Positions 7,792-14,481 of a stretch of DNA of 64,000 nucleotides are shown piece after piece. Positions within the stretch are counted from its first letter, which is position 1. Every line of letters starts with the position of its first letter. This DNA comes from Sulfotelmatobacter sp049792875. Its GTDB lineage: Bacteria > Acidobacteriota > Terriglobia > Terriglobales > Acidobacteriaceae. Location: the NCBI GenBank assembly GCA_049792875.1, contig JBARBI010000124.1:7346-71345 (forward strand), given 5' to 3'. Below the pieces are notes generated by a model that was not told the origin of the DNA, ran no database searches, and saw only the letters and a list, made by a program, of their open reading frames with translations. A program made the position numbers and the translations under genes.

Positions 7792-8463
7792 ATGAACGCA
7801 GGACCAGGAAGACCCTCCGGTGGCGGGGGCGGAAGAAGACGGCGGCGCGGACGCCGTCCCCACAACCAGCGCGGACAACGGCCCGGACCGGGCCTGAGCC
7901 GGGAAAACAAAGACGGCATCTACACGGCGCCGATGGATCATAGCTACCGGGCGGCCCTGGCCGGGGGCAACAACAACGGACACAAAGGCGGACGGCAGAG
8001 GCCGGGGTTTGCCACGCAATATCCCCAGCCGGAACCAGAGCCGCTGCCCGCGAGCAATGAAGATGCCAACTCGCGCATTTTTGCCTTTATCGAAGACCTC
8101 TTCTTCATGGCAAAGATCCAGGAAACCGCCCGCAAGCTCAACGTGAAAGTTGAGTTCGTGAAGACGGATAAGGATCTGATGCAGCGGATGGAGCAAAACG
8201 GCGAGGAGAAGCCGTCGCTGATCATTTTCGACCTGAATAATGCGAGCGTGAAACCGTTGACCCTGATTCCCAAGCTCAAAACCAAGCTGAAGAAGGGGAC
8301 GTCGATCATCGGATTCTTGTCGCACGTGCAGGGAGACTTGAAGCAGAAGGCGCACGAGGTGGGTTGCGACATGGTGTTGCCGCGCTCGGCGTTTTCGCAG
8401 AACCTGCCGCAGTTGTTGCGCCGGCACGGCGCGCCCGAGGATGCGGAGCCTACGGTGCAGTAG
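7792..8463 (+). CDS. RG-rich receiver-like protein
   Basis: A 223-residue protein. Residues 1-45 are a Gly/Arg-rich basic tail (RRRRRGRRPHNQRGQ), the type of disordered tail that often binds nucleic acid. After a Pro/Glu linker, residues about 95-205 resemble a CheY-like receiver: FIEDLFF corresponds to the first strand acidic pair, LIIFDLNN to the phosphoacceptor strand (Asp present), and GFLSH to strand 4. The expected Lys of strand 5 is replaced (VLPRSAF), so phosphorylation signalling is doubtful. ATG 7792 follows TTTGAGAGGACT, a good ribosome binding site; upstream in-frame codons have none. No kinase is adjacent. Confidence 0.65.
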   Translation: MNAGPGRPSGGGGGRRRRRGRRPHNQRGQRPGPGLSRENKDGIYTAPMDHSYRAALAGGNNNGHKGGRQRPGFATQYPQPEPEPLPASNEDANSRIFAFIEDLFFMAKIQETARKLNVKVEFVKTDKDLMQRMEQNGEEKPSLIIFDLNNASVKPLTLIPKLKTKLKKGTSIIGFLSHVQGDLKQKAHEVGCDMVLPRSAFSQNLPQLLRRHGAPEDAEPTVQ

Positions 8464-8754
8464 GGTCTGGTTTCCTGATCCGGGCTTCTTGGACTCGCCT
8501 GCGGATTGCGAATGTCCGTTTGACGGGGCGTTCGAACTGCCGCTCTTCTTGATCCCCACTCTCTCGAACGCGCGGGATGTACCTTCGGTACGCGCGCAAT
8601 TTTTTCTTCGGTGACCCTCGCCCGGCCGTGTTCGTCCCGACCGCGGGAGCAATCCTGATGGTCCTGGGGAGACCGCTCTACCTCATTTGGTTCCCTCTAA
8701 TCGGTCGCCGGCTGTACAACCTGGGGCGGGTTGAGGCCGGCCGAGCGGGCTGAT

Positions 8755-9102
8755 TTATCCCGGGGGCCACGCGAGCGGACGTCCGCCGAGCAGGTGGACG
8801 TGGAGGTGGAATACGGACTGTCCGGCACCGGGGCCGACATTGAGGACGGTGCGGTATCCCTGCTCGATGTTGCGCTGGTGGGCGATCTGGGCGGCGGCGA
8901 GGTGGCAGCGGCCGATAATTTCCGCGTCGGCGGCCTGGGCCTCTTTCAATCCAGCAAAATGTTTCTTGGGGATGATGAGAATGTGGGTGGGTGCCTGCGG
9001 GTTGATGTCCTCGAAGGCGAACACGTGCTCGTCCTCGTGAACTTTTTTGGCGGGAATCTCGCCGCGGAGGATACGGCAAAAAAGGCAATTGGGATCGGTC
9101 AT
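8755..9102 (-). CDS. HIT family hydrolase
   Basis: Histidine-triad nucleotide-binding protein (HinT/PKCI-like), which hydrolyses nucleoside phosphoramidates or related nucleotides. Starting at MTDPNCLFCRILRGEIPAKKV gives 115 residues, normal for the family. THILIIPKKHF and the catalytic triad HLHVHLLGGR near the C-terminus are intact. The Cys pair CLFC at the N-terminus may bind zinc, as in many bacterial HinT proteins. Longer upstream frames would add non-homologous residues. It is soluble with no signal. Confidence 0.93.
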   Translation of the reverse strand: MTDPNCLFCRILRGEIPAKKVHEDEHVFAFEDINPQAPTHILIIPKKHFAGLKEAQAADAEIIGRCHLAAAQIAHQRNIEQGYRTVLNVGPGAGQSVFHLHVHLLGGRPLAWPPG

Positions 9103-9196
9103 GGCTGGCTTCACCTGGCGGAAACGATAACACCCAGTTGCCAACTTGTCAGCCTGGCGGTGGAGAGATTGCGTCCGGATTTCGCGTGCGCACAAT

Positions 9197-9964
9197 CTAG
9201 CGATATTTTGTAGCTAGATCGTTGAAGGGCTGAGAATCCGCGTTCCACGTGCCTTCGAACGGATTGTCCAGGTCGGTGAGCACGAAGTGGGCGAAGAACA
9301 GCAGCATGGTGGTGACCGCGATCGCGACCAGCCCGAGCGCGAGGTTGTGAAACGGATAGAAGAACAGCAGAAACAGAATCGTGCCGGCCGTGAGCGTGAC
9401 GAAAAGAAGAAGGGTGCGGGGAATCCGCTTTATGCTGAGCGCGAGCCTTTCGTCGCGATGAGCGCTGGCCTGATTGGCGATTTCCAGCAGGCGCTCGTAC
9501 ACCCTGTGCTCAGATTCGTCTGCCGGCCTTGCGTCCGTCAGGCTGGACGCGATTCCCGAAAATAGCTTTTCGGTCCTCTCCGTATCCTCAGCTCGAGAAA
9601 GCATTCCCCATTCCGACTCCACCACTCCGCGGGCATAGGCGCGCACAGCTCGGACGATGGGATCGCGGGTGGTCTCGTTGAGGCGTTTGCTGAAAAGAAT
9701 GAGATCCTTCAGCGCGCCCGACTCTTTCAGAATTTCATTTTCGACGGCGGCAAATTGCCCCCAGATGACGTAGGTGGCGAACCCGTAGACGACGCTGTAG
9801 AGTGTGCCGATGATCTGGAGCAGCGCGCCGATGCCTTCGGAGTCGTCCGCGAACATCTTGTGGAAGCCCACCAGGCGCAGCACCAGGTAGATGGCCGCGG
9901 CGGCAGCCATAAGCGCTAAACCCCGGGCGCGGGTTGCAGAGGGAATCACTTCGATGGCGCTCAT
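9197..9964 (-). CDS. DUF4239 (bestrophin-like) membrane protein
   Basis: A 255-residue membrane protein with hydrophobic segments near residues 15-35 and 50-70, a soluble middle (about 75-180), and a C-terminal pair (about 185-225). It ends with the family hallmark DLDNPFEGTWN. DUF4239 proteins are often named bestrophin-like, but ion-channel function is unproven. The gene lies directly downstream of rlpA on the same strand with 7 bases between them, so the two are probably cotranscribed. Confidence 0.8.
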   Translation of the reverse strand: MSAIEVIPSATRARGLALMAAAAAIYLVLRLVGFHKMFADDSEGIGALLQIIGTLYSVVYGFATYVIWGQFAAVENEILKESGALKDLILFSKRLNETTRDPIVRAVRAYARGVVESEWGMLSRAEDTERTEKLFSGIASSLTDARPADESEHRVYERLLEIANQASAHRDERLALSIKRIPRTLLLFVTLTAGTILFLLFFYPFHNLALGLVAIAVTTMLLFFAHFVLTDLDNPFEGTWNADSQPFNDLATKYR

Positions 9965-9971
9965 CGGGGTA

Positions 9972-10751
9972 CTAGTCTAACCGCACCAGGAACACGGCGC
10001 CTTCGGTGGTCTCGGTTTCAGCGGCGAGGCTCTGGGCGCGATCGTGGTCGTCGTCGAGGACGCGGACCCGGATCCACCAGTCTCCGGCCGGACTGGCGAA
10101 ACGCAGAACCTTGGCCGTGTGGTAGCGGCGGGTGAGGTGATCGGCAAGTTTGGTGGCGACGTCTTCATCGGGGAATCCGCCAATCTGCACGGCCCATTTT
10201 CCACCGGAGTCCAGGGGCGCGGCGGACTGCATCAACTCCACCTTCACGGTGGCGACACCCGGCTTCCAGACGTCGAGCCTTTGGGCGGCGGCTAGCGAGA
10301 GATCGAGGACGCGTCCGGGAATGAAGGGTCCGCGGTCGGTGATGCGGACCAGCGCAGTGTCTCCGGTCTTGACGTTGGTGACGCGCACGATGGAGCCCAG
10401 CGGATAGGTACGATGGGCGGCCGTCATGGCGTGCATGTTGTAGACTTCGCCGTTCGATCCGCGGCGGTTGTGGTAGGGCGGACCGTACCAACTGGCAAGT
10501 CCGGTTTCGGTGGCAAGGGGCTTAGCACCAGCGGGGAGGGTGGGCTCGGCGAGGTCGGCATCGGCGTCAGCGTTTTCCCGGGGCTTGGAAGCTGGAGTCT
10601 CTTTCGAAGCAGGGACGTTCGCCGCCGGCCTGGACGCTGTCGGTTCGGTTGTTGCGGCCGGCGGCGGAGGCGGTGGGACATTCACGTGCGCCGGCTTGGG
10701 GTGACCGCACCCGCTCAGCACAAGGATCGCGATGAGAACGATCAGCAGCAT
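9972..10751 (-). CDS. rlpA: RlpA-like septal lipoprotein with SPOR domain
   Basis: Starts MLLIVLIAILVLSGCG, a lipoprotein signal with Cys at residue 15. A Pro/Ala-rich linker leads to the double-psi beta-barrel of RlpA (GLASWYGPPYHNRRGSNGE, ALVRITDRGPF), followed by a C-terminal SPOR domain (KWAVQIGGFPDEDVA to the end). RlpA enzymes cleave denuded glycan strands at the septum, and SPOR binds that glycan. The frame is open further upstream, but those residues look non-coding and lack a ribosome binding site; ATG 10751 puts the signal peptide first. It overlaps no neighbour and runs into the DUF4239 gene. Confidence 0.88.
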   Translation of the reverse strand: MLLIVLIAILVLSGCGHPKPAHVNVPPPPPPAATTEPTASRPAANVPASKETPASKPRENADADADLAEPTLPAGAKPLATETGLASWYGPPYHNRRGSNGEVYNMHAMTAAHRTYPLGSIVRVTNVKTGDTALVRITDRGPFIPGRVLDLSLAAAQRLDVWKPGVATVKVELMQSAAPLDSGGKWAVQIGGFPDEDVATKLADHLTRRYHTAKVLRFASPAGDWWIRVRVLDDDHDRAQSLAAETETTEGAVFLVRLD

Positions 10752-10813
10752 CGAGATGCTGACGAAGGGGGCGTGGCGGCGTGGCGTGCCTGCGAATCGA
10801 GCGCTCGACTGCG

Positions 10814-11041
10814 CTACTTGGGCGGATGGTTGTGCTGCTCCATGTAGTCGGCGAATTCCGTTAGCTTTTGTGAGGCCACGCGCAGGGCCTTGGTGGAGTG
10901 CGTGCGCACGGCCGGGACCACTTCGTCGTTGAGATACTTGATGAATTCGGGAATCTCTTTTTCCAGACGTTCGGCGGCTCCGCCGATGGTTTGGCCGACA
11001 CGGGCCGAAACGTCTTCCACCTTGCGGTTGAAGTCGGTCAT
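10814..11041 (-). CDS. Small amphipathic-helix protein, unknown
   Basis: A 75-residue protein (MTDFNRKVEDVSARVGQT..) predicted as one or two long amphipathic helices. It has the charge pattern of apolipoprotein/YtxH-like small stress proteins and a His-rich end (EQHNHPPK). AGGAGCACC gives a good ribosome binding site before the ATG. It lies just upstream of rlpA on the same strand and may be cotranscribed. I do not recognise a named family. Confidence 0.6.
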   Translation of the reverse strand: MTDFNRKVEDVSARVGQTIGGAAERLEKEIPEFIKYLNDEVVPAVRTHSTKALRVASQKLTEFADYMEQHNHPPK

Positions 11042-11194
11042 GGTGCTCCTCGCGATGACTCGGCGTGAATGGACTCACGCGGGGTTGCGGATTGCCAGGC
11101 ACGGCTATTATTTCGTGCCCGGAGGGCCGCGTCAATGGAGGAGGGCACCCTCGCCGACACGCCGGTCCAAGAGCGGACCAGGTTCGCGTAGAAC

Positions 11195-11224
11195 TTGTGG
11201 CAAGGATTATGTCCTTGATATAGT
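11195..11224 (+). promoter_or_regulatory. Promoter and operator of the toxin-antitoxin pair
   Basis: -35 TTGTGG (11195-11200) and -10 TATAGT (11219-11224) are 18 bases apart. Between them lies CAAGGA-TTATG-TCCTTG (11201-11217), a 6-bp perfect inverted repeat with a 5-base spacer, well placed for AbrB-type autorepression. The -10 ends only 6 bases before the antitoxin ATG, so the mRNA is probably leaderless. Confidence 0.6.
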
Positions 11225-11230
11225 AAGGAA

Positions 11231-11557
11231 ATGGCGAAGGTCACGAGCAAGCTGCAACTGACCGTTCCCAAGAAAATTGCGGATCAGTACGGCATCCGTC
11301 CGGGGGATGAAGTGGACTGGATTCCCGCGGGCGACAGCATCCGCGTGGAACCGGTGCGGCGCAGGATCAGAAATCGCGGTGAGCTAGCGGCTCCGCAACG
11401 GCTCGCTTTGTTCGATGCCAACACAAAATGGCTGGACGAACTCCAGGCCGACCAATTGAAAGAAGCGAAGGCCAAAGGCACGCGAATTACCCGCGAGAAC
11501 CGGGGTTGGACGCGAGAGGAGCTTTACGAAGAGCGTGGCCTGCCTCGTCGACACTAA
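11231..11557 (+). CDS. AbrB/MazE-type antitoxin
   Basis: N-terminal SpoVT/AbrB swapped-hairpin DNA-binding domain (AKVTSKLQLTVPKKIADQYG, GDEVDWIPAGDSIRVEP). It is followed by a charged C-terminal region (about 55-108) that would wrap the toxin. Its 3' end overlaps the PIN toxin gene by 23 bases, the typical antitoxin-first layout. Antitoxins of this type bind their own promoter with the toxin as corepressor; a matching inverted repeat is present at 11201-11217. Its length of 108 is longer than most VapB proteins. Confidence 0.85.
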   Translation: MAKVTSKLQLTVPKKIADQYGIRPGDEVDWIPAGDSIRVEPVRRRIRNRGELAAPQRLALFDANTKWLDELQADQLKEAKAKGTRITRENRGWTREELYEERGLPRRH

Positions 11558-11975
11558 TGTTCTGGTGTACCGCTGCCACCCGCGAGATCCGGCCAAGCGC
11601 GAAGGCGCCCGCGCCGTACTGCGCCGAGGGGCAGCGTCCGGGGCGTTTCGTATTGCGCATCAATCGTTGGTGGAATTTGTGAACGCCGTGACGAGATCGC
11701 GCAGCGGGGCAGCGCCTCTGATGACCGGCGAGGATGCCACGCGACAGGTCGAATTGTTTATGGCAGAGTTCCCCGTGCTGTATCCCAACGAGCACGTTTT
11801 TCGTGTTGCGTTGCGAGGGATGGCGGCCTACAAACTCTCATGGTTCGATGCCCATCTCTGGGCTTATGCGGAACATTACGGCCTCTCCGAGATTCTTTCC
11901 GAAGACTTTGAACACGGACGCATGTACGGTACGGTGACCATACGAAATCCATTCGTGGCTCTTGGATTGGCCTAG
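11535..11975 (+). CDS. PIN-domain toxin (VapC-like)
   Basis: A 146-residue PIN-domain ribonuclease. MACLVDTNVLVYRCHPRD carries the first catalytic Asp, QSLVEFVNAV the Glu, and WFDAHLWAYAEHYG and ILSEDFEHG the remaining acidic residues of the metal site. VapC toxins cleave tRNA or rRNA to stop growth when freed from antitoxin. The start is GTG 11535 inside the antitoxin gene, so translation is likely coupled. The catalytic residues look intact, so the toxin should be active. The symbol is left blank because the antitoxin is of AbrB type. Confidence 0.85.
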   Translation: MACLVDTNVLVYRCHPRDPAKREGARAVLRRGAASGAFRIAHQSLVEFVNAVTRSRSGAAPLMTGEDATRQVELFMAEFPVLYPNEHVFRVALRGMAAYKLSWFDAHLWAYAEHYGLSEILSEDFEHGRMYGTVTIRNPFVALGLA

Positions 11976-12000
11976 AGTAGGAAATCACAGGGGACCCATC

Positions 12001-13626
12001 TTGCCGTCGCAGCCGGTAAAATTCGGCAAACTTCTGCTGGCGTGGTATGACGCGCATGCGCGCGATCTGCCGTGGCGCAAGAGCCGCGATCCGTACCGAG
12101 TGTGGTTGTCGGAGATCATGCTGCAGCAAACCCGTGTGGCCGCAGTGATTGCGCACTATCAGGAATTTCTGCGACGGTTTCCAACGTTGGAGAAGCTCGC
12201 CCGGGCGCGGGAGGCCTCGGTGCTGGCGGCGTGGAGCGGGCTGGGATATTACCGGCGGGCGCGCATGCTGCATGCGGCGGCGAAGGTAGTGGTCCGGGAA
12301 CGAGACGGGAAGTTTCCAGCGACGGCACAGGGATTGCGGGATTTGCCCGGTGTGGGGCGGTATACGGCAGCGGCGATTGCCAGCATTGCGTTTGGTGAGC
12401 CGGTGGCGGTGGTGGACGGGAATGTGAAGCGCGTGCTGCAGCGAGTTTCCGGCCGGCGCCTCAGTGGGGACGAATTTTGGCTGGCGGCTGAAGACCTGCT
12501 GGATCGTGAGCGTCCAGGAGATTTCAACCAGGCGATGATGGAACTGGGAGCGACGGTGTGCACGCCGCGGGCACCGGCCTGTCTGACGTGTCCCGTGGTG
12601 GAATTGTGCGCGACCCGCGGCGAAATGGCGGGGGCAGCGAAGGCGGCGCGGCAGAAAAAGCGGGAGATTCATTATGCGTTGGACTTTCGCAATGGAGCGG
12701 TGTTTCTGGTGCAGCGGGCGCACAACGCGCGGTTGATGGCGGGGATGTGGGAGTTGCCAGAGATTCCCGCAGGGGCTGAAGCCCTGTCCCATGGGGCTGT
12801 TGAGATCGCAGCGCTGGACGCGCTGCGCCACCCAAAAACACAACCTGGCGCCAGTCCAGAAGCGGCCTTCATACTCAAGCATTCGATCACGGTGACGGAT
12901 TACACGGTGCGGGTTTGGCGGCTTGGCGCGCCTGAGGATATTCCGGGCAAGAGGATCGCTCTTACCCGCCTGCCCAGGCTGGCAATGACTGGACTCACCC
13001 GCAAGATTCTCCGCCGCGCCGGCCTGATGACCACAGGCAACGTGCAAACGGGTCGCGCCATACCCCAGACTATCTCCAGGAAGCCACTGTCGATGCTTAC
13101 TGCATTGATTTCGCTTTGTATCCTCACTTCGTTGCACGGGTATGCTCAACATGCCGCCAGTGCTGAACCGCTGCAAACTGGCGTTGTCCTGGTCAAGTTG
13201 TCGCCGCCTTTGTATCCGCCGTTGGCGCATCAAGCGCGAATCATGGGCGACGTGAAGGTCTACGTTCACGTCCGGAAAGATGGAAGCGTCGAGTCCGCAG
13301 AATTGTTCAGTGGTCATCCGATGCTGGCTCCGACAGCACTTGAGAGTGCGCGGAAATCTCAGTTTGAATGCCGAGGTTGCGGCGATGAGGTGAGTCGATA
13401 CCCGATGACCTATACCTTTGGCTTTCTTGACGACGGTAAGCCCAGAGAGGTCGTCACGGAGCGGCCGGCCCGCTCGGCCAAGTGCCTGTTCCTGTGGAAG
13501 TGGGGGATTGAGCGCACAACCACTTGGCAGTGCCCGGATCGCCGTCCGGCGGAAACGACGGAATCCCACGGCCACGTGACCATTCTTGTATCGACCGCGT
13601 GTCTTGAAACACAGCGCGTCTATTGA
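12001..13626 (+). CDS. mutY: Adenine DNA glycosylase MutY, run-on with TonB-C domain
   Basis: Removes A mispaired with 8-oxoG. It has the catalytic Glu in SEIMLQQTRV, HhH LRDLPGVGRYTAAAIA, catalytic Asp in VDGNVKRV, a [4Fe-4S] motif CTPRAPACLTCPVVELC, and a NUDIX-like C-terminal domain (about 230-340). Residues 257-279 are encoded by a dispersed REP palindrome (12771-12837). The normal MutY end (LTRKILRRAGL, about residue 343) has no stop. The frame continues 200 residues into a signal-peptide-like segment and TonB-C domain, which may also start on its own at 13093. TTG 12001 is chosen because AGGGGAC lies 5-6 bases before it; TTG 11962 overlaps the toxin gene. Confidence 0.88.
   Translation: MPSQPVKFGKLLLAWYDAHARDLPWRKSRDPYRVWLSEIMLQQTRVAAVIAHYQEFLRRFPTLEKLARAREASVLAAWSGLGYYRRARMLHAAAKVVVRERDGKFPATAQGLRDLPGVGRYTAAAIASIAFGEPVAVVDGNVKRVLQRVSGRRLSGDEFWLAAEDLLDRERPGDFNQAMMELGATVCTPRAPACLTCPVVELCATRGEMAGAAKAARQKKREIHYALDFRNGAVFLVQRAHNARLMAGMWELPEIPAGAEALSHGAVEIAALDALRHPKTQPGASPEAAFILKHSITVTDYTVRVWRLGAPEDIPGKRIALTRLPRLAMTGLTRKILRRAGLMTTGNVQTGRAIPQTISRKPLSMLTALISLCILTSLHGYAQHAASAEPLQTGVVLVKLSPPLYPPLAHQARIMGDVKVYVHVRKDGSVESAELFSGHPMLAPTALESARKSQFECRGCGDEVSRYPMTYTFGFLDDGKPREVVTERPARSAKCLFLWKWGIERTTTWQCPDRRPAETTESHGHVTILVSTACLETQRVY
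12771..12837 (+). repeat. Family B REP palindrome inside mutY
   Basis: Contains GGGGCTGAAGCCC and then TCGCAGCGCTGGACGCGCTG followed by CGCCACCCAAA, the same order and words as the REP flanking the transposase gene at 23326-23400. It is in frame and encodes AGAEALSHGAVEIAALDALR plus HPK within the MutY C-terminal domain. Confidence 0.8.
13093..13626 (+). CDS. Exported TonB C-terminal-like domain protein (in frame with mutY)
   Basis: MLTALISLCILTSLHGYAQ is a good Sec signal peptide. It is followed by PPLYPPLAHQARIMGDVKVY and VRKDGSVESAELFSGHPML, a TonB-C-like fold as in TonB-family periplasmic proteins, and a tail with four Cys. AGGAAG lies about 10 bases before ATG 13093, so separate translation is possible. 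No stop codon separates it from mutY. A genuine fusion would place a signal sequence in the middle of a DNA-repair enzyme, so I infer two products or a lost stop codon. Confidence 0.6.
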   Translation: MLTALISLCILTSLHGYAQHAASAEPLQTGVVLVKLSPPLYPPLAHQARIMGDVKVYVHVRKDGSVESAELFSGHPMLAPTALESARKSQFECRGCGDEVSRYPMTYTFGFLDDGKPREVVTERPARSAKCLFLWKWGIERTTTWQCPDRRPAETTESHGHVTILVSTACLETQRVY

Positions 13627-13700
13627 AGCGACCCTAGCCTTTGGGTCATCTAATTGATTGTAAGGCTGGCGGCCTTGGAATCATGTCAAGGGAGAAATGA

Positions 13701-14198
13701 ATGAGCGCATTGGCGATCGGGACTAAGGCTCCCGAATTTGATTTAAAAACTTTAGATGGAAAGCGATTCTCGCTGAGCGACGAACTGGCCCGCGGGCCAG
13801 TCGTGTTGGTGTTTTTCAAGGTGTCGTGTCCGACTTGCCAGTATGCGCTTCCGTTTTTCGAGCGGCTGTACAAGGCCTACGGGCGTAAAGGCGCAACGCT
13901 GGTGGGCGTTTCGCAGAACGATGCCAAAGATACCGCCGCGTTCAACAAGGAATTTGGCGTCACGTTCCCGGTGCTGCTGGACGACCCGCGTTCCTACCCC
14001 GCGTCGAATGCCTACGGATTAACCAACGTTCCCACCATCTTCTGGATTGCGCAGGATGGGGAGATTGAAGTTTCGAGCGTGGGGTGGCTCAAGGCAGACT
14101 TTGAAGAGATCAACCGCCGGACGGCGGAGGGTGGGAAGATCACGCTCGCGTCGGTGTTTAAGCCCGGGGAAGATGTGCTGGATTTCCGCGCCGGTTGA
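13701..14198 (+). CDS. Peroxiredoxin/TlpA-like redoxin
   Basis: A 165-residue thioredoxin-fold protein of the AhpC-TSA/redoxin group: GTKAPEFDLKTLDGKRFSLSD, then VLVFFKVSCPTCQYALPFFE with a CPTC active site, and NVPTIFWIAQDGEI with the cis-Pro. The CxxC with an upstream VFFK resembles BCP/TlpA-type reductases more than typical 2-Cys peroxiredoxins. No signal peptide is present, so it should be cytoplasmic. GGGAGAAATGA gives the start. Its precise substrate is unknown. Confidence 0.85.
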   Translation: MSALAIGTKAPEFDLKTLDGKRFSLSDELARGPVVLVFFKVSCPTCQYALPFFERLYKAYGRKGATLVGVSQNDAKDTAAFNKEFGVTFPVLLDDPRSYPASNAYGLTNVPTIFWIAQDGEIEVSSVGWLKADFEEINRRTAEGGKITLASVFKPGEDVLDFRAG

Positions 14199-14237
14199 GG
14201 ATCGAAAAACTAGCCGCCGGGACGGCGACTGAAGAAT

Positions 14238-14283
14238 CGCCGAGCAGGCGCTCGGCGGACGGGTCCGGGACCCGTCCCCACAC
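14238..14283. repeat. Family D palindrome
   Basis: CGCCGAGCAGGCGCTCGGCG followed by GGACGGGTCCGGGACCCGTCC and CCACAC. This GC-rich exporter-like unit (…CCCGTCCCCACA) recurs at 16246, 51713, 52668, 52722, 54408, 57976, 58878 and 59812 in both orientations. Confidence 0.7.
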
Positions 14284-14481
14284 GAACAAAAGCAAACCCA
14301 CGGCAACTCCGCGCATCTGGACACGTCCGGTTGGGTGCATATTCCGGGGGTGATTGCACTCTCGTGCGTGGGGTTCCCCCACTTCCCATACAACCGGGCC
14401 GGGGGCGTCCATTACAATCCTTCCAGACCTTCAAAAACAGAGTTCCAGCTAGCGCCGCTTGGTTGGGGGAGATACCTATCT

